A stretch of DNA of 64,000 bases from Aselliscus stoliczkanus (lineage: Eukaryota > Chordata > Mammalia > Chiroptera > Hipposideridae), in assembly GCA_033961575.1 (NCBI GenBank), contig CM066732.1, positions 84,189,687-84,253,686 on the forward strand, read 5' to 3'. Shown piece by piece: positions 23,621 to 34,402 of this stretch. Both the position numbers and the translations under genes were made by a program. Position 1 is the stretch's first letter; every line of letters begins with the position of its first letter. The notes beneath the pieces were generated by a model, which made no database searches, had not been told where the DNA came from, and was given only the letters and a program-made list of their open reading frames with translations.

Positions 23621-23887
23621 ATATATTCAACATTTAGCCCACTTTTTTATTTAATATTTTAACAATCATTTCCCCATGTCATTAATAAATTTTCATGAAC
23701 ATAATTTTTAATGACTATATAATGGTTCTACATATGTAAATAATTTCCTACTATCAGTCACTTAAGTTGTTCCCAATTTGAGGATTTTACAACTAGTATT
23801 GCAATTAACATCTGATAGAGTAATCTTTATTTGCTTTTCAGATAACCTCCTTTGGATCTACTCCTACAGGTAAGATCGTTTTTACTT
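23621..23887. other. Unassigned, L1-like AT-rich DNA
   Basis: ATATAATGGTTCTACATATG and similar text suggest an old LINE-derived stretch; not firm. Confidence 0.3.
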
Positions 23888-23899
23888 AAAAGTTGTATC

Positions 23900-23993
23900 G
23901 GGCCTGCCGAGTGGTGCGGTGGTTAAGAGCTGGCTTGGGATGCCAGCGGCTCAGGGTTGGATCCCACATATGAGGGCCAGTGACATTGCCCTC

Positions 23994-24040
<47 letters not shown>
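23900..24040 (+). mobile_element. Short tRNA-SINE (type A) with (AAAT)n tail
   Basis: GAGTGGTGCGGTGGTTAAGA head, CACATATGAGGG, CATTGCCCTC then about 10 AAAT units. TSD AAAAGTTGTATC at 23888 and 24041. Confidence 0.92.
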
Positions 24041-24042
<2 letters not shown>

Positions 24043-24057
24043 AAGTTGTATCAATTA

Positions 24058-24570
24058 GGGGCCGGCCAAGTGGCTCAGTTGGTTAAGAGTTGGCTTAAGA
24101 GCGTGAGCTCTGAGCAACAGGCTGCCGGTTCCATTCCCACATAGGCCAGTAACTCTGTGCCTGAGCTGAGTTGTCGCTGAGCTGTCAACAGGTGGCAGGA
24201 TGGCTCAGCTGGTGTAACAAGATTGCTTGTTTGATGGTGGGCTATGCCCATCCGCAACTACAACTGAACTTAGCACCTTGAGCTGAGCAGCCACCCGGAT
24301 GGCTCAGTAGATAAAACACGCACTCTTAACAACAAGGCTGTTGGTTCAACTTCCACATGGGATGGTGGCTATGCCCACCCACAACTAAGATTGAACACAG
24401 CACCTTGAGCTTAGAGGCCACAAGCTGCTGACGGGAAGCCAGATGGCAACTGGCACCCTCCACAACGAAGACTGAAGAACAACAACTTGCCTGTTCCCCT
24501 TCCCCAATTCCCCAACATTGTTCCTCTCCCCCAATTCCCCAATAAAATCTTAAAAAAAAAAAAAAAAAAA
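24058..24570 (+). mobile_element. Trimeric tRNA-SINE (T+ tail), same target as neighbour
   Basis: GGCCGGCCAAGTGGCTCAGT head, three units, tail CCCCAATAAAATCTT and long poly-A. TSD AAAAGTTGTATCAATTA (24041) / AAAAGTTGTGTCAATTA (24571), so it used the duplicated target of the SINE immediately upstream. Confidence 0.92.
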
Positions 24571-24587
24571 AAAAGTTGTGTCAATTA

Positions 24588-25763
24588 ATCTTTTTTCAGC
24601 AGCAAATGAAAAAGTCAGATACATGCCCTGTATTTGATAGAAGTCAGCATCACTAGCAATAATTTGGTGTTTTCTTTTTAATCTTTGCAAATTTAATTGA
24701 TTGAAAAATAGTATCTAATTGTAATTTTAAATTTTATTCCTTTAATTATCAGTGTGTTTATTTCTTGTGAATTTTAACATGTTCCAAATAGTTATTAACT
24801 GCTTGTATTTTGTAAGCATTTTTCTTTGTCTATTATTGTCTGAGGTTATCTTTTTTATCTGCAAAACAGGGTTGTAATAGTACCTGCATAATAGAGTGTG
24901 GTGAGACTCAAACTTTGTTTCTTCTGCTCCATTTGTTCTGGTATCTTCTGGACAAACCCTGCAGCCTCGGGCACAGTTTATGTTAGTCTGAGAAGCCCCA
25001 TTCATTCTGCCACACCACCCCCATCTTATTTTGTTCACAGAGCTTATGGTTATAAAAAATTATATTTTTCAATGGCTTACTTAGTTTTGGCTTCTGCCCT
25101 GCACCCCCTTTCCCACTAGAACCAGGCCCTAGTTCTTCTTTTTCACTGGTGTGTCTCTACCACAAAGCAGCATCTGGCACATAGTAGGCATTCAGTAAAT
25201 ATTTGCTGGATAAATAAGTGAACCTCCTTCTCTCACTGCCACAATCTCTTGACTATGTTAAATACTTAGGCACAGTCAACAATTACCTATTTTTCAAAGA
25301 CAAGTCATCTTGCCACATCTATACACACTGCTCTCTCATGCTTCCAGGATCTTGTTTCTGCCTCTGTTGCACTTAACAATCCTAATTCAATGCACCACCA
25401 CCAGTTATGCTCTAACATTCCACTGTGTTGTATCACACATCTGGTACAGTTTCTACCAAGACCTGTTGTCTCTAGTAAAGAATAAGGACAGAAGAAAAAA
25501 AAGAGGAGGAATGACTTGATCTGGCTGCCTAAAAATGATTGTCCTCCTACAGAAAGGAATATGGTCTCCTGAGTTTCATGTTGGAATCCCTGAGCTAGGA
25601 ACCAGCTGTGATGGCAACAGAGAGCTTTCCTCTATCTTCTGCCAGATGATGCGTACTTTTCTGAGACTGAGGATGGAGCTAAGAGAGTCCACAATTCTGC
25701 TTCTCAAACCAACACCACTGATGTGGCAGTTTGTGGACATCTTCCCAGAATCCAGAACTGCTG
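24588..25763. other. Unassigned DNA
   Basis: 25150-25215 (GCACATAGTAGGCATTCAGT) is an L2/MIR-type 3' end. Several 60-100-codon frames (24742-25038 minus; 25535-25777 plus) are isolated and unrecognised. Confidence 0.4.
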
Positions 25764-25766
25764 CAA

Positions 25767-25813
<47 letters not shown>

Positions 25814-25815
25814 AC
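25764..25815. repeat. (AAAT)n microsatellite
   Basis: About 12 AATA units. Confidence 0.95.
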
Positions 25816-26430
25816 AAAAAAACAAAAGAAAATACTTGTATATTTTTGAAGGGATTTTCATGTAATGTTAGAGGATAGACAGGGTGCACTTAGCATGCCT
25901 CTAGTATAAACTGAAGCCTTGCTAATGTTTAATTTTAAATTTTTTTTTTTAGCATGAAGTAAGAGATAGATATTGCACATTTTTTTGGACATTTTGCCCT
26001 ATTTTACTTTTGTTGTGTCAGAATGATTATTAGTAGTTTCAAATATATTTCAATATTTTAAAATGGATTCCACTATAATTAATACACTATTGTGGTCTAT
26101 AGTTATAAGAGTAATCATTTTTGAGGCCCAATAACTAAATAATTAAATTTCAGAATTCCTTTTACAAACTAAAAAGCAGGGAGAACATATAAAGTGTTTT
26201 TGGAACTTAGTTTGAACATTCTCTAGTGAAAATATGAACTATCCTCCTGAAGTTCCCAGAGAAAGCATACCCCTACTTCTCTGAGTTACTAAGCATCCCC
26301 AACCATTTAGCTCCTTTGTGAATCAAATGGAAGTCCACATCAGTAAACCTACTTCAAAATTATATCCTGACCACCCTCAACTCCAGATCCTTCCATCTTG
26401 AAACAAGGGAAAATGCCCTCTTTTCTCATT
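25816..26430. other. Unassigned AT-rich DNA
   Basis: Nothing recognised; no long open frame. Confidence 0.35.
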
Positions 26431-26433
26431 GTT

Positions 26434-26472
<39 letters not shown>

Positions 26473-26922
26473 TTTTAAAGATTTTTATTGGGGAATTGGG
26501 GGAGGGGAACAGTGTTGGGAACCGGGAAGGGGAACAGACAAGTTGATGTCCTTTTGTTCTTCAGTCTAGTTGTGGAGGACATTGCTTCACTGGCCCATGT
26601 TGGTACTATCATTGTGCTCTTCTTGGGTGATGCAGATAGATCAGTCACCGGCCTCTGGACGGCGGCTCACAGTGGCTCTTGGCAGCGCACACCGGCTGCC
26701 AGCCGCTCATGCTGGCTCCCAGCCATTCACTGTCACCTATGGCAGTCCACTGCAGCAGGGGCTGCAGCTGTGCCACCCCAGAGACTCACAGCAGCCCAGC
26801 TCCGGGTGAAGCTGTTGTTCACCATCTGTAAAGGGCAGTGTCACTGGCCCTCATATGTGGGATACGAACCGGGGCCTCTGGCATCCCAAGCTAGCTCTTA
26901 ACCAACACACCACTCAGTCAGC
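26431..26922 (-). mobile_element. Long composite tRNA-SINE, minus strand
   Basis: (TTTA)n tail at 26431-26475, ATTTTTATTGGGGAATTGGG, CTG-rich middle, head CACCACTCAGTCAGCCC. TSD about CTCATTGTTTTATTT / CTCATTGTTCCATTT. The 137-codon plus frame 26488-26901 lies wholly inside it. Confidence 0.87.
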
Positions 26923-26937
26923 CCTCATTGTTCCATT

Positions 26938-27909
26938 TAAAAGGCTCTACAAACTCATGAAAATATTACACGTTACTTTCAAGTCACACAGCTACGCTTT
27001 TGCTAGTTTGGAGATTCAGCTGTTAGCCAGAGTCAAATGCCCTCTTGTATCCCATCCTGTATCCACATCTTAAACACCCATTCAATGAGGCTCTCTATCA
27101 TGGCCACCAGCCACCATGCCTGAAACTGAAGCAGACTTAGATGTTTCTTCTATCTCTTTCAGATCTGACTGGCGCTCAAGATCTTGTAAACAGGTATATA
27201 CCAGCCTGGGAATAATTAGGTGGGGAAAGAGGTTTACTATGATCTTTAACAAGACACTCACATGGCAAGCTAACTAAAATATCTCTAGTCATGGATATGA
27301 TGATAAACTGTACCTCCCTCCAAGTCCTCTTGTCCTGTTGTTGAGCGATGGAATTATATCTAATTCCATCTCAGCACTTCTTAATGTTTCTCACAAACTC
27401 ATGTCCTAATATTTCATGCCAGAATATTCTTGGCTTTTCTGGGAATCTAAGACATTTTTATTGTCATTATGCTTTCAGGAATATTGATGTCTACAATACA
27501 GATAATGTTAGGAACTTGCTGTCTGTGAAACCAGAACTAACAGAACTATGCTGTTCTGGGTAATATGAAAACAGTCAAGGGATAAAATATCTACCAAAAT
27601 TACTCTTTTATTACCGTAGGAATTCTCTGCAGTACACAAACACAGATGTTCAAAGGGAATAAAATCATTAGCATTGATATACATCACCCACTGACATATA
27701 TGTAAAAGTGATGTAAAGGTGAAATAAAATGACATAAAAATATATAACATTCTAAAATAATTTCACAGGAAGATGCTTAAAAGTCTCAAGGTTCTCAGTT
27801 TATAAAACCAATTTGTAAAAAGTTTTAGTACATCAAAGGTTTTAGTATATCAGTAAGACCAAGCCTGGTAACTAATGATTCTGGAGGATTCAATCTAGAC
27901 AGAACGATA
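26938..27909. other. Unassigned DNA
   Basis: Nothing recognised. Open frames at 27348-27563 and 27508-27750 have no family resemblance. Confidence 0.35.
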
Positions 27910-27926
27910 TTTTTTCACAGTATTTT

Positions 27927-28062
27927 ATTTTTTATTTATTTATTTATTTTTTATTTTTTTTTATTTTTTGAGGGCAATGTCACTGGCCCTCATATGTGGG
28001 ACCGAACCGGGGCTGCTGGTTTCCCAGGCCAGCGCTTAACCACCGCGCCACTCGGCCGGCCC
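27927..28062 (-). mobile_element. Short tRNA-SINE (type A), minus strand
   Basis: (TTTA)n/T tail, GAGGGCAATGTCACTGGCCC, GCGCCACTCGGCCGGCCC end. TSD TTTTTCACAGTATTTTA at 27910-27926 and 28064-28080. Confidence 0.93.
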
Positions 28063-28564
28063 CTTTTTCACAGTATTTTAAAAGACATTTAATCTCAGAT
28101 GGTCCCAGATTATTCTTCAGAAGAGTTCCAAGAAATGGCTTTGATAGAGATGTCTTTGAATGTTGGCAGATCATCTTTTCTAAGAGGAAAATGGAAACTA
28201 GGTTGAGGCAGTGACAGCAAAAAGTGAACATAGGTCCAGGAGGCTGTATGCAAGGTCAGGCTTTAAACATGACAACAGGCCTGCCTTAGAATGAGAATGA
28301 GTTGAAAAATGCTAAGTGAGATGTAGGAGCAGGTGAGCTTCCAAGTTATCCTGCAGGACTTCTAAAACACATAGAGATTAAGACAGGTTCATCCAGGGGA
28401 GATACAGAGGGGAGATTAAATAATTTTTCTCCTGAAGAAGTAGCTTTAGAAACCCCTAGGAAAGGAAGTATACTGACCTGAATTCAATTCATGAACCTGA
28501 TCTAACTGTGAGCAAACCATAGAGCCGCTGAGTAGGCCTTGAAAGTCATGTAATCAAAGTACCT

Positions 28565-28740
28565 GTGAGTATATCAGAGTTTCCCAAAGGCCAGCCCATG
28601 AAACAGCCATATCAAACCCACCTGGGAGAACATTTTAAAAATATAGACTCCCAGGTTCACACTATAGAGACTTCTGATTCAGTTGGTCTAGAATAGGCCC
28701 AGGTATCTCTACTTTTAACAAGCTCCATTGTTGGAAAAGA
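28565..28740. repeat. MER5-like hAT fragment
   Basis: AGAGTTTCCCAAAGGCCAGC, CACCTGGGAGAACATTTTAA and CTCTACTTTTAACAAGCTCC follow the MER5 pattern. 28081-28564 holds nothing recognisable. Confidence 0.65.
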
Positions 28741-29680
28741 AACTTGGATAGATCATATTGATAGTGCTCAGGACCTAAGATTATTAGCCCACCTGCTGCC
28801 TGGACATAGGGTGAATTTCGAGGCAGGAAGTCGTGTCATCACGTGGTGTCCAGCAAGAGGCTGGAGCATGGTGACTTGTAGAGCTTTAAGTAGTCAAGTA
28901 GGCAGGCAGAGGCCAGCAATTCTATCCAAAAGTCTGGAAGAGGAGCAGTCAAAGCCACAGGTAGGGTTTAAAGAAAGATACCCAGTCCTGAAAGTTATCA
29001 GGCCCTGAGGAGGTTATCCATGTAGGGACACAGGAGTGGAAAGACCAAAGAGGTACCCGGAAGTGCGCAAAGCTGGGGCTTGGTCATGAGAATAAAGCAG
29101 AAGCCCAGTCTTGAAATCTAAGACAGAATTAAGGGGAAGCCATATTTGTTGAGCACTTTCTCTGTAGAAATACTTTTCCAGGTTGTTTAACATCCCCTTG
29201 TGTTAGCCTCACACACACTGATTTAATCTCCACTTAACGGGTGAGGTAAGGTGAATTTAAAGGTGACCATGGGCTAATACTTTTCTCTCTGGGCCACAAC
29301 CATCACCTTTAAAATGGGTGAATAATTCTTACTTCACGGAGTTTGGGAAAGGATAAAACACAGCTGTATGGTCCCTGGCACACAGTCATATCTAAAAGGG
29401 ATTTCATAGTTTCTAAAAGGAAATCCTAAACTTATGTTGTCCTATTTTGCGAGACCTTGTATTCAAAAATCTACCACAGCTTTCTATATCCTCTTAAGTT
29501 CCAAGTTTTTAAAGCTCTCTAACTGATCACACGCACTGTAGCAACCACATTTCTCACCATTCCTCTAAGCCCCACACATCATGCAAGATGATCAGAGGGA
29601 CACCAGGCTGCTTCCCTAACCTCACCAGGGTCTAGATGGTGATCCTCACATGTACATCTTTCCCTTCCTCCTTCTTTATA
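28741..29680. other. Mostly unassigned DNA
   Basis: A MIR/L2-like stretch at about 29140-29280 (GTTGAGCACTTTCTCTGTAG). The rest, including the 65-codon frame 28811-29008, is not recognised. Confidence 0.35.
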
Positions 29681-29845
29681 TAAACAGCTAAACTGTATTA
29701 AGCACATCCTCTGTGCCAGCACTGTATTGAGTATTTTAATGGTATTATTTCTTTCAAGGGTCATCCATTACTCTATTAGGTAGGTACCATTCTTTTCTTT
29801 TTATGATGATTCCCATCATCCAGTTTCTTTCTTTCTTTCTTTCTT

Positions 29846-30340
29846 TTAAAGATTTTATTGGGAAATTGGGGGAGGGGAACAGTGTTGGGGAATTGGGGAA
29901 GGGGACAAGCCAAGTTGTTGTTCTTCAATCTTCGTTGTAGAGGGCGCCAATCGCCATCTGCTGTCTGCAGCTCATGACCTCTAAGCTCAAGGTGCTGTGT
30001 TCAATTTTAGTTGCAGGTGGGTGTAGCCACCATCCCATGTGGGAGTCAAACCAGCAGCCTTGTTGTTAAGAACGCACGCCCTATCCATTGAACCATCCAG
30101 GTGGCAGCTCAGCTCAAGGTGCCAAGTTCAGTCTTAGTTGCGGGTGGGCATAGCCCACCACTGAACAGGCAATCTTGTTGTTACACCAGCTGAGCCATCC
30201 TGCCACCTGTTGGCAGCTCAGCGACAGCTCAGCTCAGGCACAGCATTCATTGGCCCATGAGGGCATTGAACTGGCTGCCCTGTTGCTCAGAGTTCATGCT
30301 CTAAGCCAACTCTTAATCAACTGAGCCACTAGGCAGGCCC
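29846..30340 (-). mobile_element. Trimeric tRNA-SINE (T+ tail), minus strand
   Basis: (TTTC)n then TAAAGATTTTATTGGGAAAT tail, three units, head ACTGAGCCACTAGGCAGGCC. Interrupts the MIR. Confidence 0.9.
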
Positions 30341-30534
30341 TTTCTTTTTTTTTTTTTTTTAATTTTATTTTTTAATTAGTTTCAGGTGTACAACACAGTG
30401 CAATAGTTATACTTTTTACCCCTCAAAGTGACAACCCCCACCCCCAATCCACAGTCCCACTTCCCCCCACCGATATCATACATATCTGTTACAATTCCAT
30501 TGACTCCATTCCCACACTATACTCCACATCCCGT

Positions 30535-30588
<54 letters not shown>

Positions 30589-30645
30589 ATAGTTGACATA
30601 CAATATTATACATTATCAACTTCAGGTGTACAGTGCAGTGATCAA
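30341..30645. mobile_element. L1-derived fragment with (TA)n
   Basis: TTAGTTTCAGGTGTACAACA and later ATTATCAACTTCAGGTGTAC are motifs of old L1 5'-type sequence. A (TA)n of about 23 units lies at 30537-30582. Confidence 0.5.
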
Positions 30646-30795
30646 GCCTCTAGGTAGGTACTTTACTTTAACCCTTTTACCAATGAATAAACTGAGGCTT
30701 TGAAAAAGAAGCAGCTTGCCTAAGATCAAACATGTCGTAAGTGGCAGAGCCATGACACGGACTCTAGTTTATCTGTGGCCAAAGCCCTTGCTTCC

Positions 30796-32427
30796 ACCTG
30801 ATTCTGTGCTCTCTGCTGTTGACCAAGTGTCTGTCACTCAAGGCTGAACTTGAACCCCATTTCCTCTATGATGTGGAGGGCAGCTCTAGGCTTCACCGGA
30901 TCAAAGGCAACACCAAAAAATTTATTTAAGTACATCAAAGTCTAGAAACCAAATAGAGAATCAGTGAGAAGACTTCATTATCCCTTGCAAAAGGTGCCTC
31001 CAGGGCAAACAGAGAAATAGTGAAGCTCACTGAATACTTAATGGGAGTCTTTTCCCATTGGCTGAGCCTTGTTTTTTTAGACAGGTGCTCAGAAGCTTGA
31101 AAACAAATAGTGATAAATGCTTTAGGAAAATCACTCTAAGATTTGGTTTTGACACCATCTTAAGTAAAGATAGTGTTTAGGATGAACAAGCCAAGGTCTG
31201 CTGAATTGTCATCTCTGAATCTTTCCTCTCTTCTTGTGTTAGGGCCTTTTCATACACACCCGCAGTCCCACCTCCACTAGCAATAATTCACAAGCCCTAA
31301 TTTCACATGCTCTGACTGAGGATATCGCCACTTATGCCCTAACCTTACACTTAGTTTCCAAAACTGAGATAATAGATAAATATATACATAAGTTTGTATC
31401 ATTACAGGCATTGATCTATATCTCTACAGATCAATCTAGCTATCTATCTATATAGATATATCTGTATGCCAGTCACCTGGTAGGTAATTTAGAAACTTAA
31501 CAAACATTTATAAGGGGCCTACTATATGCCAGTATCTGTATTAGACACTAGAGAAAAAAAACTAGAATAAGATCTAGCTTTTGTCCCCATATAGCTTATA
31601 GTCAATATTATGCACCTATTTAGTCATTAAAGTAACCCTGTGACATCGTTACTCTTTTAAACAGAATAAAAAGAGGGATAGGGACACCCAGAGAAATTAA
31701 ATAATTTGTTCAATGCTATTCAGAGAGTAAGTAGATGTCTCTGCCCCCAAAACACAAAAACGTGTAGCCTCAATATGCTGCCTTTAAGCCTTTCCAAGAT
31801 CTGGTCTCCCAGTTAGAACCTGTTTCTAGCAGTTCAGTCGACCTATGGATCCCCTGGCCTAATTCTTCTCCCAATAACTCTGAAAGTTGTTCTTGAACTC
31901 CCACATTCTAGTAGGAGGAGCTTCCCTAGGGATTGAAATTTTCCACTAAACTCCAGGTGGCACTCTTGTCACTTGAGGCCATGCTTGCCCAAAGCTGGCT
32001 GCTGGGCCCTTGGTTCTCCTTTTCTGGTATGCCTTCTTCAAAGAGGAGAGGACCACAGTACTGGCTCCATTGCCCATCTAGTGGTGACCTTCCTGATGCT
32101 CCTGGCCTCACCTGATGACCACAGTTGCCTATCTCCTTGCCCCCTAAATATCACACTCTGCCTAGCAGACTACACACCTTCTTGGGCTTCCTAGGTCTGC
32201 CTGGGTGTGTTTGAGTTTTTCTGTAAGTGTGCCTCACCCCAAGGTGGTTAATCAACTCATGTCTGGACAGACCCCAAGATATAACAGGAAGTACCATAAA
32301 TGCAATTCAATCTTCCTGTAGCACAATCTGTCAGTAAATAGCAGATGATATAAAAATGTCAAGAAGGAAAGGGGTTCTGCACCAAAGCAGAGATGCCTGG
32401 CAGGTTGGAGGGAATGGTCTAAATCAA

Positions 32428-32430
<3 letters not shown>
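30796..32430. other. Mostly unassigned DNA
   Basis: 31470-31740 resembles MIR (GGGGCCTACTATATGCCAGT). The rest shows no repeat or gene; open frames at 31926-32194 overlap on both strands and are chance. Confidence 0.4.
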
Positions 32431-32433
<3 letters not shown>

Positions 32434-32474
<41 letters not shown>

Positions 32475-32487
32475 CTCTCTCTCTCTG

Positions 32488-32520
<33 letters not shown>

Positions 32521-32521
32521 G

Positions 32522-32563
<42 letters not shown>

Positions 32564-32572
32564 GCTCTCTCT
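32434..32572. repeat. (CA)n followed by (TCTCTG/CT)n
   Basis: About 19 CA units then roughly 100 bases of pure CT with TCTCTG units: a Z-DNA-prone tract abutting a homopyrimidine tract. Open frames through it are artefacts. Confidence 0.95.
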
Positions 32573-33785
32573 TTCACATATGCAAATACAGTCTCACTCT
32601 CTTCTCTCTGTCTTTCTTGCACACTTTCTCTCAAGAGTTGTGGTTCTCTAAAACTAAAGAACAGAGCAAGGAGTTCTATCCAGAGCCACAAAGAATGGAT
32701 CAGAGTGACTGAATCTAGTGGTGCTTAAGCTTTAGGGCTCCTCACTTGCACTGGCCTCTGTGAATATGGGGATTGTCCAGTATTCTAAGTGGTAAAAGGA
32801 AGCCAGGCTACAACAGGAAGCATTTTATGTAAGCATTTCTGATAAATTACCTAAAGAGAAGATTAAGAAAGAAAGATGACTCTCCAAGGAGCCATGCTGT
32901 GGTTTATTTTCTCATTCTAAGTAAGTATTTATATTCGTACCTAAGTAAGTATTGATACTTTTGTATTACATTAAGAAAGCTCCGCAAGTTGAATAAGCTA
33001 TGGGTTCCACCATGCCTAGATCTGCTCCTGGGCAGGAGAATACTGGTACTGGAGAAGCAAGGACACTCAAAAAAGTGTTGAGATCCAAAATATCAGGAGG
33101 GGACTCTGAAGTGCCAGCCCATCAGGAAGAGCAAAGGCAGTTAGGGACATTGATGTATGTTTTCGGGGATCCAAGAATCTAGTTACAAGCAAACAAAGTG
33201 GGAAGAATTCATAGAATTACCTGGGTAATTATAGCATGCTATGAGGTATCCCCTGTCTGAGCAGAGAGCAATGGTAGGGCTGACTGGCATAGAATGATCA
33301 AGGCAAGGCAGGGTGTCAGGGACCCAATCAAAAGCACTGAAGTTGGTGGTGAGGCTGCCCTCCAAGTAGAGGAAACCAGGACACAAGGACAGGAGTGCCA
33401 TGGCACAGATTGTGCAGACATGGAGGGGGGTGGGAGGGGAAAGCCATTGACTCACGCTAAAACACTGCACCCCAATAGTGGAGTTGGACACCTTACACTC
33501 TTTTAGGTTGCATCAGGGACTGTTCATGGAGAATGCAATGCTAAATTAGCAGGATTGCAGGCAATGACGAGCAGGCAAGATAAGCAGGACAATTTCACCT
33601 ATAAAGTGGGAATAAGAATGTTACCTGTCTCGTAACATTGCTTAAATGATTCAGTCAATGGTATAGATAAAATGTGTAACCTGGTGCTTTATTAAATACT
33701 GGAGAACCGTTCCAGCTCTCTTGAATATGGTCCTACCTTGAATATGGTCAAAACAAAAGGAGTTAAAATTAAAAGTCTCCTGGTA
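32573..33785. other. Unassigned DNA
   Basis: Nothing recognised. Overlapping frames on both strands at 33183-33506 have no family resemblance. Confidence 0.35.
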
Positions 33786-33930
33786 GGGGGATCCAAGATG
33801 GTAGAGTAGATAAACACTGTGCTTGCCTCCTCCCATGACCACATTAAAATTACAACTACATTATAGAACAATCAACCTGCAGAAGTCCTCTAACTAAGAA
33901 AATAAAGAAGAAGCCATGTTAAGACTGAAG
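33786..33930 (+). mobile_element. L1 5'-end-like fragment
   Basis: CAAGATGGTAGAGTAGATAA, CTTGCCTCCTCCCATGACCA and AAAATTACAACTACATTATA match the start of mammalian L1 5' regions. No ORF1 follows. Confidence 0.6.
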
Positions 33931-34031
33931 CATATTAAACATTTAATAAATCTTAAAAAAACAAACAGTTTCTTGGAGTGAGAGTTGCAAATTCATTCAA
34001 GGAAATAATGCAGTAAAGAAAGAGTAGCTAA

Positions 34032-34230
34032 GGAGTGGCCGGGTGGCTCAGTTGTGGCTCAGTTGGTTAGAGTGCATGCTCTAAACAACAAGGTTGCTGG
34101 TTCGATTCCCACTTGGGCCAGTGAGCTGTGCCCCCCCACAACTAGATTGAAGGACAATGACTTGACTTGGAGCTGATGGGTCCTGGAAAAAATACACTAT
34201 TACCTAATAAAAATTAAAAAAATAAAAGAA
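34032..34230 (+). mobile_element. Short Rhin-1-like tRNA-SINE
   Basis: GGTGGCTCAGTTGTGGCTCA (partly duplicated head), box B GGTTCGATTCCC, ACTTGGAGCTGATGGGTCCT body, CTAATAAAAATT tail, then (GAAA)n at 34231-34290. TSD about AAAGAAAGAGTAGCTA / AAAGAAAGAGCAGCTA. Confidence 0.9.
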
Positions 34231-34235
34231 GATGA

Positions 34236-34291
<56 letters not shown>

Positions 34292-34328
34292 GCAGCTAAT
34301 TCTACTTTTAAAAAGAAACCAACACACT

Positions 34329-34402
34329 GGCTTGGGAAGCCAGCGGCCCTGGTTCAGGTCCCACATATGAGGGCCAGTGATACTGCCCTCAAAAAAAAAA
34401 AG
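34329..34402 (+). mobile_element. 5'-truncated type-A SINE
   Basis: Starts within the unit at GGCTTGGGAAGCCAGCGG, then CACATATGAGGG, ACTGCCCTC and poly-A. The normal head is missing. Confidence 0.85.

Larger units (their letters stand above)
29685..30795 (+). repeat. MIR interrupted by a SINE and an L1-derived block
   Basis: The MIR starts AAGCACATCCTCTGTGCCAG (about 29700) and, after the inserted SINE and L1-like DNA, resumes GAATAAACTGAGGCTTTG (about 30685) with CAGAGCCATGACACGGACTC. The short GTAGGTACT occurs at both edges (29780 and 30652). Confidence 0.65.

Noticed and set aside
32356..32712. 118-codon frame with His-Thr and Ser-Leu runs
   Set aside because: Generated by the (CA)n(CT)n tract.
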